NCBI RefSeq assembly: GCF_905171765.1
Contig: NC_053390.1
Coordinates: 309,183,466 to 309,247,465, forward strand
Length of the DNA: 64,000 nt
Direction of reading: 5' to 3'
DNA from: Bufo bufo
Lineage: Eukaryota; Chordata; Amphibia; Anura; Bufonidae
Shown in pieces: positions 34,501-42,813 of this stretch (its first letter is position 1; every line of letters starts with the position of its first letter). Position numbers and translations under genes: made by a program. The notes below the pieces were generated by a model. It worked only from the letters and a program-made list of their open reading frames with translations, searched no databases and was not told the origin of the DNA.

Positions 34501-37500
34501 AGCCGTTTGGTTGATAATTTTCCTCCTCTGCAAATCCCGTGGAGGACAGCTGATGTATTCCCAATCCACCCTCCGGGTCGTTTGGTTGGTAATTCCCTGC
34601 ACAATTTAGTGATGGACCTCTGAAGAATTCCAATCCGTCCCCTGGGGCCGTTGATGATTTTCCACCTCCACAATACAGTGGAGAGCCTCTGGAATTCCCA
34701 ATCCACCCCCCGGGTCATTTTGGTTGCCAATTCCACCTGCGCAATTTAGTGATGGACCTCTGAGGAATTCCCAATCCACCTTCTGGGTCGTTTGGTTGTT
34801 AATCTTCCACCTACGAAATTCAATAGAGGACCTCTGGAATTCCCAATCCGCCCTTCGGGTCGTTTGGTTGATAATTCTCCACCTACGAAATTCAATAGAG
34901 GACCTCTGACATTCCCAATCCACCCTCCCGGGTCGTTTGGTTGATAATTCCCCACCTGCGCAATCCAGTAGGGGTCCGGTGGAACTCCCAGTCCACCCTC
35001 TGGGGTCGTTTGGTTGATATTTCTTCGCCGGCGCCATTCAATTTGGGACCTCTGACCTTCCCAATCCGCCCTCCCGGGTCGTTTGGGGGGATAATTCCCC
35101 ATCTATGCAATCCACCTGCGAAGTCGCTTGATTGATTCTGCACCGCCTACACATTCCGGTAGATGGACCTCTACAAGCTCCCATCCCACCCCTTGGGTAG
35201 TTTGGTTGATAAATCCCCACCTGCGCAGTCCACAACTGCCAGGGGCGAGATTATGAGGAGTGGAGTGGAACACAGCGCATCTTTTTTCCTCGCAACCCCA
35301 CCCTTCCTCCCTGGGTCACACTCAGACAAGGACTCGCCGTATACATGAGTCCGAAGCAATCTCCTAAGATTGCTGCTAAGGTGGCCAGTGGTACTTGTCA
35401 TATGCATTAACCCTTCCTTAGGTGGAGTAATTGCACTACTTCAGGATACAGTACCTGCCTTATACATTATCCTGCCATGACAATTATCCTGCCTACAATG
35501 ACATGGGTTTTGGGACCTGCTAAATGCATATCCATTCATGGCGTGTTGACATTGTCACTGTTACATTGTGTGCTGTATGCATTACCCCCTTACTTAGGTG
35601 CAACAATTGCACTCCCACGGGGTACTGGACTTGCCATATGCACTAGTTCTAGCCGTGGGCATTAGCGCCCCCCCCCCTTTATAGGTAGGGTATTCTCCCT
35701 ACCACTGACTTCTACCTGTCGTATGCATCCACCTTCCTTGGGTAGCTAATTACGCTACCATTGAATATGGTTCCGACTGTCGCACTAGCCTTTCATAGGT
35801 GGAGTGTTGCACATCACCGTGCTTCTGTTGCATTACCCCCTTCCGCAAGTGATCAATAGCGGGGAATACCTAAACATCTTCGGATGCTGCAATTCTGCGG
35901 CACCACGGCTCTAGGTGCCTTCGCTTATTTCCAAGGGGGCGTGACAACAGTTGGTTCTTGCAGGTGCCCGGCATTCTTACCCTAGTTCTATATGGGTGCC
36001 ACCAGTGAACACGGTGGCTATTCCTTTCTTTGGTGCTGGTTTCGCGCATGATTATAACATCCTCTGTCTTCTCAGGGGGTTCCTAGCATCACTTATGTGT
36101 CCCAGAGACCCCCCCCCCCCCCATCTCCATGGGCCTTCATTGTTCCAGTCGGTCATGATATTGTCCGCATCAATACGTAGTGCGTACTCCATTGCACATA
36201 TATGGTGAGTACGTTCCAGCGAGTCGAGTGTTTCACTGACTCTGTATTCTCCACCACTCCCCCTTCTCTGGGAAAGTGGTTATGCTGGCACTCTGGTTTA
36301 GCTCCTACAACTTGTTTTACTCCACAGGTGCAGATTTTTCGCTAATGCTTGAGTTCGTGGTCACTCCAGTGGGACATCTCCCTCAGGTAGTGGTCCTACC
36401 CTGGAGCTAGCTTGGCAGTCGCGCCAGTTCTGCGCTCTTCCAGGTAGAGTTTTCAGGTTACCTCTACTTAACTGGGGCAGTATGGTACGTGGCTTCTACG
36501 AATAGTCTCAGGCCTCCCCCTCAGTTTTGCGCTGGCTTCTACTGTGGGAGCGGTGTTGCTTACTACTACATGCTTGGGTTCTTACTGCACAGCTCTGCAC
36601 AGCTTTTTCGTCAGGCGGTGGACTCTGTTAGCACTGAATTCGGTGGCCTCTACGGGTGACCCCCTCTTCTGCTGGGGTATGGGGCTAGCAATACAGTGTG
36701 GCTCCCCTTGTCTGGCTTCCTCCTCAGGTGGTGTTTTTTGCACAGCCATTTAGTCCTTGGCTACTTTTGTATAGCGCCGGTCTCAGACGGGGAATGGGCT
36801 TAAACCTAGCCTATCCTTCTCCTGTCTTTTCCTCCTCTGGCTTAGGGTTCATTGCCATCCGCATGCCTTTGTAGTTCCTACGTTGCTACCTTCCCTCATC
36901 TGCATTTGCAAAGGGTATTAGTTTGGTGGCCTTCCATTCCAGGCACGATCCGGTCCCGACTGGTGGGCTGTGGCACCCTCCACACCCTCCACATTCCTTC
37001 TACAGGGACTCTTCCATTCTTCCGGGTGTGCTAACGGTATCTACACGAAGCTTCCCACCTTTCTCTCCAGAGCCAGAGTTACGGAAGCATGTGACGTGGT
37101 CGTCCTGATTCTTCTTGGCTGGAGTTCTCCCTCCTTACGTGTTTCTTCCCCCTCCTTCCCAGGAGGATCCAGATGGAGGACATTCCGAAAAATACTAGTC
37201 GCTCCGAGTTGACCCCGTCGCGCGTGGTATGCTGACCTCGTTCTCCTTCCTGGAGACATCCCTTGGTCACTGCCACTCAGACGACCTTCTTTCCCGGGGT
37301 CCCGTCTTACATCAGCATTTCGGTGACGGCGTGGCTATTAAGACCACCATTCTGACGTGAAAAGGGGTTCAGCGGATGTCTTCCGCACTATGATTCAGAA
37401 CAGGAAGCCTGCTCGCCCAGGATCTGTTGTGGGACCTGGAGGTCCTTCCTGGGCTTCTGTGAACGCCGGGACATCCCCTCACTTCCTGTTTTTTTCTCTC

Positions 37501-40134
37501 CCACGGTCCTATCCTTCTACATTCAGGGTTGGACCTTGGTTAGCCCTTAGTTCCTTGATGGGTCAGGTGTTGGCGCTTCTGTCCTGGGGCAGCTTCCAGC
37601 GTACTCTGGTTTCCCTGGTGCCCATGGAAACCTTCCTTCTGGGAAGGGCACATACGGTTCCTCTGTACCGTCCTTACAGCCTTGGGATCTGTATATAGTT
37701 TTCTCAGCCTTCCAGTCTTCTCCACTTGAGCCCTTGCGGCAGTTCTTACTCTGGCTCCTGTCTTAGAAGGTAGTTTTTTATTGTCGCTATCACATCCATC
37801 AGGCGGGTGTCTAAATTGGGGGTGCTCTCTTGCAAGATCCCCTTCCTGGTTCTTCACAAGGATACGGCAGTTCTCCGGCCCATTCCTTCTTCTCCAGAAG
37901 GTGGTCTCTGACTTCCATATCAATGAAGGAATTGTCCTTCCTTCACTGTCTTTTTTCTTCGCACCCTACGGAAGGGAGCTACATTATTGGACGTTGTCAG
38001 AGATCTTATTATTATTAGCAGCCTCCAGTCCCCCTCGGCGTACTTATTCCCCTTTCTCTCCGGTGGGTCCTCGCTAGGGATTGGCGGCCTCCAAAGGGCA
38101 ATTGCACGTTGGATTCGGTCGGCATGTGCTGACGCATGCCGTGCCCGGTGCAGGGTTCCACTCTTGGGTGTCACGGCTCACTCTCCCAAAGCGGTGAGCA
38201 CTTCTTGGGCTAAGAGGAATTGTGCTTTGGCTGCACAGTTGTGTCAGGTGGCTCCCGGTCCTCCTTACACATGTTCACAAGAAATTACCAGGTGCATACT
38301 TATGCATCGACGGTCGCGGCGTGGCCGCGGGGTCTTGCAGGTGACGCTTCTCAGATGCCTGCAGGGACGCTTGCTTCCATGGGTCTGTGGTTTTCCCTCC
38401 CTGTGGACTGCTCTCGGACGTCCCACGGTCTCTGTGTCCCCCAATGAATATGGGCGAGAAAAGGAGATTTTTGTATAACCTGCCAGTAAAATTTCTTTCT
38501 CGCTCTTCATTGGGGGACACAGCACCCACCCAGTATTGTTGTCCGGCCACTGTTGGGCAGTTGCTGGTTTGGACCCCGTTTCTCTTTGGTTGGCTTGCTT
38601 CTCCTACTGCTTCTCACAAACTGAAGCTCTCTCTCCAGGCTGGAGGGGGTATAGCTGCCAGGGGTGGAGCTAACAGCTTTTACTAGTGTCAACGCCTCCT
38701 AGAGCACATAGCTATACCCACGGTCTCTGTGTCCCCCCAATGAAGAGCGAGAAAGAGATTTTACTGGTAAGTTATACAAAAATCTCCTTTTTGCGAATCC
38801 ATGGTTTGTGGACCACAGAACTGATACACTCGTATGGTCATAGAGGGACAGCTGGAAAGGAGCTCATTGCTTTGCCACCTGGTCAGAAGTCTTGCTCAAA
38901 GAAGCGAATGACGCGAGATATGACATTTGTTGTGGACCTCCATGTAAAGGCTCCATGCTTGACAACCTGAAATGAATGGGAAGACTCAGCACTTTTTTTA
39001 TACCATGGTTTATACTGCATCAAAGTTTCGTAAACCGTTCCACTTCCTTCATGTACCTATATAACTAATGGAAACTTCTGGCTTTAAAGCACCATCTATG
39101 CCATATATTGCATGAAAGCCACCTCAGTGTACCTTTTGCCAGGGTTATCATTTTTAATATCGTCTATTTATTAAACATTATTTACAGATTACGACGTTGA
39201 TGTATGAAACCGATTCGTAGGTGAAATTTGAAGCCTTGCATGCATGTAATCTTTTGTTCTTCTCTCTAAGGAAGGGGAGGCAAATGGTGTGTCTCCAGAA
39301 GAGGTGTGCAGTGCAATACGGTACTCTGGTACAGAGAAGCCTCTTTGGTGGCTGCAGTCTGAACTTGTGTATGTGTTAGAACGATTAATTGATGCTGCAT
39401 CGCAGAAGGCAGGCTCTGAGTTGGGGACTTTCACACCAGACGAAGCTCGTAGTGCATGGTTGTCATGCGGAGGGGATATGGAGGAAGCGGTGAACCTATG
39501 CATTATACAACGAAAAAACAAGGTTAGTTACCAGCAAAGTGGCACACAGTTTACACAAATAACGAATGTTTTAATTTTATTGATGAGTATTCAACAATTT
39601 TTAATTTTCTACTGATCTTGGGATGGTGTTATAAACTAAATGTTCTCGTTTTGGATCCAATTTATAGGTGGAAGAACTGTGTTCCCTTGGCTTCCAAGAT
39701 CGAGATAAGGTGGTCGCGGCACTCTATGAGAGTGCTGGCAGTGTGCCAGGAGCACTCAGCATTTTACAGATACCTCTTTTGGAGCCCTTCCTGAAACGTG
39801 TATGGCAAGATAAAGAAGTTCCATTTCAGATAGATTCCGGAGACAGACAGGTAGTTATGGTATAGTGAGCACATAAGATCAGAGAGATTATAGCGTTTGT
39901 GTTTTATTGCTGTTTTGGATTATTAAGGCACTTCTCAGGCGATTACTTGCGGAGCATGCACTACATAGCTGGGGGCGTGCCGAACTTGCTCTGTCGCTAC
40001 TTCAGGAAGGGGAAGGACGGTATAACCTTCAGGATGTTGTGGAAGCAGTGAGAGAATCACAGGACCGTGACTTTATCAAGAGGATGCTAACTCAAGAATG
40101 CGCAGTCTGTGGATGGCAGCTTCCACGCAATAAG
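16364..40134 (+). CDS. RNF31: RNF31 (HOIP), 5' 11 coding exons, partial
   Basis: E3 ligase subunit of LUBAC that makes Met1-linked (linear) ubiquitin chains with RBCK1/HOIL-1 and SHARPIN in NF-kB and cell-death signalling (known for the family). Visible exons: 16364-16519, 16699-16842, 26116-26271, 26347-26406, 26512-26560, 26724-26886, 28316-28913, 29000-29194, 39271-39522, 39668-39850 and 39928-40134, giving 721 codons in one continuous frame. Domains: PUB (about 50-150, KFNNPVF with the Asn pair at 88-89), B-box-like zinc finger (195-223), NZF1 (259-282), NZF2 (301-324), NZF3 (444-464), UBA region (about 500-700), and the first RING1 cysteines C710 and C713. The rest of RING1, the IBR, RING2 and LDD would follow; no such exon was found in the window. 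Human HOIP is 1072 residues. All introns are GT-AG. Confidence 0.93.
16520..16698 (+). other. RNF31: RNF31 intron 1 (coding)
   Basis: Short phase-0 intron, GTGAAT to TATCCTAG. No insertions seen. Confidence 0.8.
16699..16842 (+). CDS. RNF31: RNF31 coding exon 2 (PUB core)
   Basis: 48 codons between CCTAG and GTAAGT, phase 0. Contains TALNILEKYGKNLLSPHRP and SVKFNNPVFKSTVDAV, the PUB core. The Asn pair in KFNNPVF is the part of human HOIP that contacts OTULIN and CYLD-adaptor PIM peptides (family knowledge). Confidence 0.95.
16843..18144. other. RNF31 intron 2, 5' part
   Basis: Start of a 9.3-kb intron. Apart from the foldback repeat at 17404-17560 and a short ACAC run near 17770, nothing is recognised. 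Confidence 0.5.
17404..17560. repeat. Foldback MITE (TTTATCAAACTGGTG family)
   Basis: Same family as 3694-3819. Arms with ATTTATCAAAACTGGTGTAA and CAACCAATCAGATT motifs face diverged complements (CAGATTGGCTGCTATGGG). Confidence 0.65.
18145..18706. mobile_element. TTAA-flanked MITE with nested hAT MITE
   Basis: Begins TTAAAGGGCATCTGAC and ends CTGACAGATGCCTTTAA, with TTAA on both sides. Arms share CATGTGCACTTRG further in. A 165-bp hAT-like MITE is nested at 18389-18553. Its right TTAA (18703-18706) is directly followed by CCCTTAGGATACC, which looks like the start of another TTAA-type repeat. Confidence 0.7.
18389..18553. mobile_element. hAT-like MITE with 8-bp target duplication
   Basis: Ends CAGAGTTTCTCAACTCCGGTC and its diverged complement, flanked by TCCTAGAG on both sides (18381-18388 and 18554-18561). 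An 8-bp duplication and CAG...CTG ends are typical of hAT transposons. Noncoding. Confidence 0.8.
18727..18840 (+). repeat. DIRS element 1 left inverted terminal repeat
   Basis: Starts at TTTCCACTTCACAACCATGA and is matched in reverse by 24595-24744. Confidence 0.8.
19500..21450 (+). pseudogene. DIRS gag-like ORF, frameshifted and interrupted
   Basis: A Cys-rich start (ARCIQCSVRLPDDYPKKLCKDC, about 19537-19605) is followed by an acidic Ser-rich stretch and EEMFGGLKVKRSRVFPIN (19652 onward). An A8 run near 20150 shifts the frame, after which translation continues through SVARSMYLWLNE to the insertion at 20322. It resumes at 21092 with NHLINKTSREQILDSI and FLADASAETIRALWMKSWSG, and ends in a basic tail. 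The second DIRS copy at 49.5 kb has the same motifs, supporting a structural gag-like protein. Confidence 0.7.
20322..21088. mobile_element. Harbinger-like MITE, 767 bp, in DIRS gag
   Basis: Ends GGCCTCTTTCACACTTGCG and its complement (CGCAGGTGTGAAAGAGCCC), with TAA/TTA at the edges (20319-20321, 21089-21091). Strongly palindromic inside, with repeated TCCGGATCCGG motifs. Removing it restores gag collinearity with element 2. Confidence 0.75.
21600..22990 (+). pseudogene. DIRS reverse transcriptase and RNase H
   Basis: The frame at 21714-22718 carries RT motifs LFLVKKTGGSFRMIINLKRL, IDLKDAYYHVPI, LPFGLASASRIFTK and the catalytic VVPYLDDFLLIS box. Upstream, 21660-21713 reads IWKEVQNLLDLGVV in the same frame. 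A frameshift near 22520 moves RNase H to another frame (VQTDARARIYSDLYQGAWSP and SSNYRELRAV). DIRS RT copies the RNA to cDNA, with RNase H removing the template. Frameshifts make it nonfunctional. Confidence 0.85.
23356..24388 (+). pseudogene. DIRS tyrosine recombinase, frameshifted
   Basis: The N-terminal SAM-like domain (SIYLKIWRRFCTWSGEEAP) and catalytic core start (KVAFLVAITSAKRLFEMQAL, with the first catalytic Arg) are in frame at 23356-24033. After a shift, 24170-24388 gives RAHSTRAISASFAEKAGAS and FVKHYRLY, the HxxR pair and the catalytic Tyr. It would integrate the circular cDNA without an integrase. The ICR begins about 25 bp after its stop. Confidence 0.85.
24411..24494. repeat. DIRS element 1 internal complementary region
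   Basis: First half (GGGCCGTCATGGTGGTGAAG) complements the left terminus; second half (GCCGGAATTAGACTTGCCGG) complements the right terminus. The halves meet at AAA, matching TTT at both element ends (18727-18729, 24742-24744). It can splint the two termini during circle formation. Confidence 0.85.
24595..24744 (-). repeat. DIRS element 1 right inverted terminal repeat
   Basis: Inverted match of the left terminus, extended by a terminal stretch with ACCGGTAAGTCTAATTCCGG that is absent from the left end but present, complemented, in the ICR. Confidence 0.8.
24745..26115. other. AT-rich repeat remnants to exon 3
   Basis: Long T-runs, an AT microsatellite near 25465 and a stretch complementary to 10400-10500. 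Probably a decayed TTAA-type repeat into which DIRS element 1 inserted. No gene. Confidence 0.45.
26116..26271 (+). CDS. RNF31: RNF31 coding exon 3 (end of PUB)
   Basis: 52 codons, CTCTAG acceptor to GTGAGT donor, phase 0. Contains VLSLYGYTQSLPDGLSFPDA, collinear with the C-terminal PUB helix and following loop of HOIP. Confidence 0.95.
26347..26406 (+). CDS. RNF31: RNF31 coding exon 4
   Basis: 20 codons (NSHPFQDQATDELLKMNLPQ) between CCCCAG and GTAAAG, phase 0. Linker after PUB. Confidence 0.85.
26512..26560 (+). CDS. RNF31: RNF31 coding exon 5
   Basis: 49 bp between TTTGCAG and GTAGTT; ends in phase 1. Encodes the linker QTLATDSVAFSRPAPS. The split codon joins exon 6 as GAA. Confidence 0.85.
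26724..26886 (+). CDS. RNF31: RNF31 coding exon 6 (B-box-like zinc finger)
   Basis: 163 bp between CTACTCAG and GTATTG. Encodes CGLCGVKTVSVVCTLCNDML followed by CLECDHRVH, a Cys/His zinc finger at the position of the HOIP ZnF between PUB and NZF1. Ends in phase 2. Confidence 0.93.
27003..27200. mobile_element. Tc1-like MITE fragment
   Basis: ACACTACTCACAAATAGTTAGGGATATTTGG with TTTACAGGTGAACTTAATGTG resembles a Tc1/mariner-derived vertebrate repeat from recall of its end. The opposite end was not found. Confidence 0.4.
27783..28106. mobile_element. hAT-like nonautonomous transposon, 324 bp
   Basis: Ends CAGTGTTGGCGAACC and GGTTCACCATCACTG form inverted repeats. GTCTATGG flanks both sides exactly (27775-27782 and 28107-28114), an 8-bp hAT-type duplication. 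Noncoding. The ends resemble the OposCharlie-type hAT families known from several vertebrates (recall, unchecked). Confidence 0.85.
28316..28913 (+). CDS. RNF31: RNF31 coding exon 7 (NZF1 and NZF2)
   Basis: 598 bp, AAAG acceptor to GTAATT donor; enters in phase 2 and ends in phase 0. Two RanBP2-type fingers: WRCMSCHTLNRGGSVLCVGC and WVCQACTLQNLSSAVLCAVC, each with four Cys and the family's N-X10-C spacing, followed by DRPR. HOIP NZF1 binds NEMO and ubiquitin, and NZF2 binds SHARPIN/HOIL-1 (known in mammals). The following 110 residues are Ser/Asn-rich and low complexity. Confidence 0.93.
29000..29194 (+). CDS. RNF31: RNF31 coding exon 8 (NZF3, coiled coil)
   Basis: 65 codons between CCTCTAG and GTGAGG, phase 0. 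WQCSHCTFYNMCGGRVCEMC is a third NZF-type finger. It is followed by a charged helix (EENKKEQERQLKSQDEMRQR) leading into the UBA region. Confidence 0.93.
29305..29750. mobile_element. TTAA-flanked MITE (AAAGGGAACCTGTCA ends)
   Basis: TTAAAGGGAACCTGTCACCTC to its complement, TTAA both sides. The arms extend through AAAAATGCATCTAC. Same end family as 11114-11577 and 51841-52056. Confidence 0.85.
29766..30406. mobile_element. Nonautonomous element carrying a tandem repeat
   Basis: Ends CAGCGCTCCAGA and its near-complement TCTGGAGCACTG, with CAGTA on both sides. Internally GC-rich with GATGACATCATCACGCC, then GGTGAGTATTTTATTTTTT and a tandem array. hAT-like by its CAG...CTG ends, but the target duplication is only 5 bp as seen. 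Confidence 0.55.
30108..30297. repeat. 33-36-bp tandem repeat
   Basis: About six units of ACATTACTGGCCATAAGGGG plus a GGCCACTGTGGGG half. Reading frames through it on both strands are repeat translations. Confidence 0.9.
30509..32143. mobile_element. TTAA-flanked nonautonomous element, 1.6 kb
   Basis: TTAACCCCTTCCCGACATCC on the left and a GTCATGAAGGGGTTAA right end, TTAA at both edges. Contains a nested palindromic insertion at 31490-31914. No coding frame supported. Confidence 0.7.
31490..31914. mobile_element. Foldback insertion with long near-perfect palindrome
   Basis: Arms of about 165 bp (about 31555-31722 and 31738-31914) around a short loop. GAAAATAGT flanks both sides (31481-31489, 31915-31923), a 9-bp target duplication. 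Arms contain GCAATGCAGCAGCAC-like sequence and GCCGTACGTCAAGGCGATCT. Confidence 0.75.
32155..32325. repeat. Foldback MITE (TTTATCAAACTGGTG family)
   Basis: GATTTATCGAAACTGGTGCTAAGG faces CCTTAGCACCAGTTTTGCTAAA. Third member of the family seen at 3694 and 17404. Confidence 0.7.
33590..33665 (+). other. tRNA-like fragment in DIRS element C
   Basis: TAGCTGTGGTTAAATGCC resembles an A box, and GGTCGTGGGTCGAGTCCC a B box about 50 bp downstream, as in tRNA genes or tRNA-derived SINEs. No acceptor-stem pairing was confirmed, so it may be chance or a remnant. Confidence 0.3.
34400..35240. repeat. 72-bp minisatellite in DIRS element C
   Basis: Units of about 72 bp with AATTCCCAATCCRCCCTC, GGGTCGTTTGGTTGATAATT and CAATAGAGGACCTCTG. 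Two successive GAGGACCTCTG starts lie at 34826 and 34898. About 11 units, diverging at the edges. Frames on both strands across it are not genes. Confidence 0.85.
35241..37180. other. Degenerate repeat core of DIRS element C
   Basis: Loosely repeated stretches with GCACTACC, GGTGGAGT and GCATTACCCCCTT motifs, similar to the 61-bp arrays at 53.6 and 59.6 kb. No supported coding frame. Confidence 0.5.
37190..38340 (+). pseudogene. RNase H tail and tyrosine recombinase, decayed
   Basis: 37190-37330 translates to SWPRRAWYADLVLLPGDIPW, matching the end of DIRS RNase H (WPKRSWFALL in element 2). 37357-37700 resembles the recombinase N-domain (SLMGQVLALLSWGSFQ). 37870-37940 gives LQKVVSDFHINEGIVLP, parallel to LPKVVTDFHRNQEIVLF in element 1. 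38161-38290 gives TAHSPKAVSTSWAKRN, where the HxxR catalytic pair has become HSPK, and NYQVHTYAS follows in another frame. Inactive. Confidence 0.65.
38422..38522. repeat. DIRS element C internal complementary region
   Basis: CCCACGGTCTCTGTGTCCCC plus AATATGGGCGAG complements the left end; AGGAGATTTTTGTATAAC onward complements the right end. Junction at AAA (38460-38462). Confidence 0.85.
39271..39522 (+). CDS. RNF31: RNF31 coding exon 9 (UBA region)
   Basis: 84 codons, TCTCTCTAAG acceptor to GTTAGT donor, phase 0. CSAIRYSGTEKPLWWLQSEL and DEARSAWLSCGGDMEEAVN match the first UBA-like helices of HOIP, the part that binds the HOIL-1 UBL domain. Confidence 0.95.
39668..39850 (+). CDS. RNF31: RNF31 coding exon 10 (UBA)
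   Basis: 61 codons, TTTATAG acceptor to GTAGTT donor, phase 0. EELCSLGFQDRDKVVAALYE and AGSVPGALSILQ form a typical UBA, followed by LLEPFLKRVWQDKE. Confidence 0.95.
39928..40134 (+). CDS. RNF31: RNF31 coding exon 11 (start of RING1)
   Basis: 69 codons, TTATTAAG acceptor to GTACAG donor, phase 0. SWGRAELALSLLQEGEGRYN and DVVEAVRESQDRDFIKRMLT lead into QECAVCGWQLPRNK, the first Cys pair of RING1. The following exon was not found before 64000. Confidence 0.95.
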
Positions 40135-40514
40135 GTACAGTGAATAATATTGGCATCTCACTCACAATGTGGATGGCAAGTGTACGCCACAATTTAATGC
40201 ACCTCAGTTTGTTTATCTTGCCAGAGATGTTAGAAAAAGTGGTGGCTGGCGGCAAGAATATAGCTTGTAATTTTCACTTTAACCCTTTAAGGACACCACA
40301 ATTTTCAATTAATTATTTTTGTTATTTCATTTTTGCTTTTCAAAAGCCAAAACTTTTTTATTTTTCCGTTAACATAGTTACCTGAGGGCATCCTTTTTGC
40401 AGGATGAATATTTTGGGGTGCATCTCACATATTGTATAGCTTTTTAAGCTAAAAATATTTGGGTGAGCAGCTTAAAACAAACAGGAATTCCGACAACTGC
40501 GATAACAAATATAT
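40135..40514. other. Start of RNF31 intron 11
   Basis: Contains a TTAACCCTTTAAGGACACC repeat edge near 40279. Nothing else recognised before the DIRS element. Confidence 0.5.
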
Positions 40515-40750
40515 GAGTATTACACTCGCCAGTCATCCGGTTTCCTGGAAGTCTCCATGACACCACATCCTGAGACTGACTTCCTCTGATAGGATAGGAA
40601 AAACACAGAGAGGTTTAAATCCCACCCCTTCCCCTCCATCACCAGTGTATTTTCAACGTAACCAGGATAAAGGGATTATAAGTAACTTGGATTTAAGAAA
40701 ACAAAAAGATTATCAATCTATGTACTAAAATAAATGGGTAAGAAGTATGT

Positions 40751-40826
40751 GGTGTCATGGAGACTTCCAGGAAACCAGATTACCGGTCAGTGTAATACTC
40801 ATTTCCCTAGTCGTCTCCATGACACC
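40751..40826. repeat. DIRS element 2 internal complementary region
   Basis: GGTGTCATGGAGACTTCCAG through TGTAATACTC complements the left terminus; ATTTCCCTAGTCG complements the right terminus. Adjacent to the recombinase end, as in element 1. Confidence 0.75.
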
Positions 40827-40930
40827 ACATCCTGAGAAATAACAAAGAATATATTAGGGGGGGACAATAGCACAAAGGACTTTGCGTCTAAAGGCCATGT
40901 CTTCGCTAGAAAAAAAGTCTAGCTTGTAAT

Positions 40931-41356
40931 TAGGGATGAGCGAATCGACTTCGGATGAAACTTTATTTCAATACTGTACGGAGCGATCGCTCCGTACAGT
41001 ATAAGAATGTATTGGCTCCTATGAGCCGAAGTTATTACTTCACAAAGTCTCCCAAGACTTTGCATAATAACTTCAGAAATTGATTTATACTGTAAAAAAA
41101 GCATTTCCCGAACTCGGGTTCGGTTCCAAGTAGTACCTTGGAACCGAACCCGAGTCCGGAAAATGTTTTTTTACAGTATAAATCAATTTCTGAAGTTATG
41201 CGAAGTCTCGCAAGACTTCGCGAAGTCATAACTTTGGCTCATCTGAACCAAAACATTCTAATACTGTATGGAGCGATCGCTCCGTACAGTATTGAAACAA
41301 GGTTTTATGCGAATCGACTTCGGATGTTTCATCCGAAGTCGATTCGCTCATCCCTA
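40931..41356. mobile_element. hAT-like palindromic MITE, 426 bp
   Basis: TAGGGATGAGCGAATCGACT at both ends in inverted orientation, flanked by CTTGTAAT on each side (40923-40930, 41357-41364). Splits the recombinase right after the catalytic Tyr. Confidence 0.85.
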
Positions 41357-41921
41357 CTTGTAATGCTTGGTAAAGGTATGTACTCTTTGCCAGGTTGCTG
41401 CTCTACAAATCTGTTGTAGAGAGACGGATGATCTTTCTGCCCAAGAAGCAGCAATGCCTCTTGTAGAGTGCTCTAAGTGAAGAACGGGTTTCCTTCCCTT
41501 CCAATTTAAAGGCTTCTGAAATAGCTGTTCTTATCAAGCGGGAAATAGAACTTTTCGCCACTCTCTTACCTTTATTTGGCCCGCCAAATTGGACAAAAAG
41601 ATTCTTGTCAATTCTCCAATCGTTTGTCGCTTCTAGATACCTTAGTACTGCCCGTCTGAGGTCTAAGGTATGAAAAATAGCCTCTTGATCATTTTTGGGG
41701 TTGGCACAAAACGAGGGTATTACTATATCTTGTAATCTATGGAAAGTAGAAACAACTTATACTAAGGAAAAGATCCTGAATAGACAAGGCCTGGAGTTCA
41801 CGGACTCGTCTCACTGATGTTATAGCTACCAGAAAAATGGTTTTTAAGGTGAGCCATTTTATGGAAATAGATTCTAATGGTTCAAAGGTGCCAGAAGTTA
41901 ACCCTGACAAAACTGTGTTAA

Positions 41922-42367
41922 AGGGGTATTCCCATTACATACAATGGGGCATATCGCTAGGATATGCCCCCATTGTCTGATCGGAGCGGGTCCCACCTCT
42001 GGGACCTGCACCTACAATGAGAACGGAGCAGGGAGAGCTGTGGCTGGAGGGCCCCGGATTTCCCGGGGTCCATCCACCACCAAGTGCTGCTCCCCGCTGC
42101 TCCCATAGAAATGAATGGAAGCGCACCGCGCATGTGTGGCCCCTGCTCCCATTCATTTCTATGGGGCAGACGGAAATAGCCAAGCTATTTTCGGCAGCCC
42201 CATAGAAATGAATGTAGGGCGGCTGCGCATGCTCAGTGCGCCCTCCGTTCATTTGCCCGATCCGTTCTTATTGTAGGTGCAGGTCCCAGGGGTGGGACCT
42301 GCACCTATCAGACAATGGGGGCATATCCTAGCAATATGCCCCCAGTGTCTGAGATGGCAAAACCCCT
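41922..42367. mobile_element. Palindromic MITE with TWA flanks, 446 bp
   Basis: AGGGGTATTCCCAT left and an ATGGCAAAACCCCT right end, with TAA and TTA at the edges. Arms share GGCATATCSYAGGATATGCCC. Confidence 0.65.
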
Positions 42368-42503
42368 TTATGGTTACAAGGGGCTACCATATTTCCTAAT
42401 TGTTGGTCTAAGCCTGTCTGCTGCTTTCAGGAACCTGGCTATCCAGGGAACTCTGCCAGACTAGTATTGTATAAAGCCACCAATGCTAAAATCTGAACCC
42501 TAA

Positions 42504-42813
42504 GGGCTCTTTCACACGAGCGGATGCCGTGTTCATGGAATCCGCTGCGTGAAAGAATGCCAAGCCCCGCTCTGGACAGCCGAGACACGGAGCATTAACA
42601 TGATTGATAATGCTCCGTGCCTCTCTGTGATCTTTTTACTACAAAATCACAGTGAGATAAAGTTGTCCGTGATTTTGAAGTAAAAAGGTCACAGAGGGGC
42701 ACGGAGCATTATTAATCATGTTAATGCTCCGTGTCTCTGCTGTCCGGAGTGGAGTTTGGCATTCTTTCACGCAGCGGATTCCACGCACGGCATCCGCTCA
42801 TGTGAAAGAGCCC
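42504..42813. mobile_element. Harbinger-like MITE, 310 bp
   Basis: GGGCTCTTTCACACGAGCGG to its complement, TAA on both sides (42501-42503, 42814-42816). Removing it and one TAA restores the recombinase reading NTLRVQIL. Confidence 0.8.

Larger units (their letters stand above)
33010..38790 (+). mobile_element. DIRS-like element C, mostly noncoding
   Basis: Inverted terminal repeats (left 33028-33146 against right 38622-38745, sharing CCTCCAGCCTGGAGAGAGAG) plus an ICR at 38422-38522. Both ends are TTT and the ICR centre is AAA. Only decayed fragments of RNase H (about 37190-37330) and tyrosine recombinase (37340-38340) remain. No RT catalytic box was found, and 34380-36900 is tandem or degenerate repeat. 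It would need proteins from a relative. Same superfamily as the 52-64 kb elements. Confidence 0.75.
29195..39270. other. RNF31 intron 8, 10.1 kb
   Basis: Composed almost wholly of mobile elements: a TTAA MITE, a minisatellite-bearing element, a 1.6-kb TTAA element with nested palindrome, a foldback repeat and a 5.8-kb DIRS-like element. Stretches outside those entries (32331-33009, 38791-39270) show only repeat edges. Confidence 0.7.

Noticed and set aside
34400..35240. 72-bp repeats as a possible repeat protein
   Set aside because: The period is a multiple of 3, so both strands stay open in several frames. It lies inside a transposable element with no start or domain.
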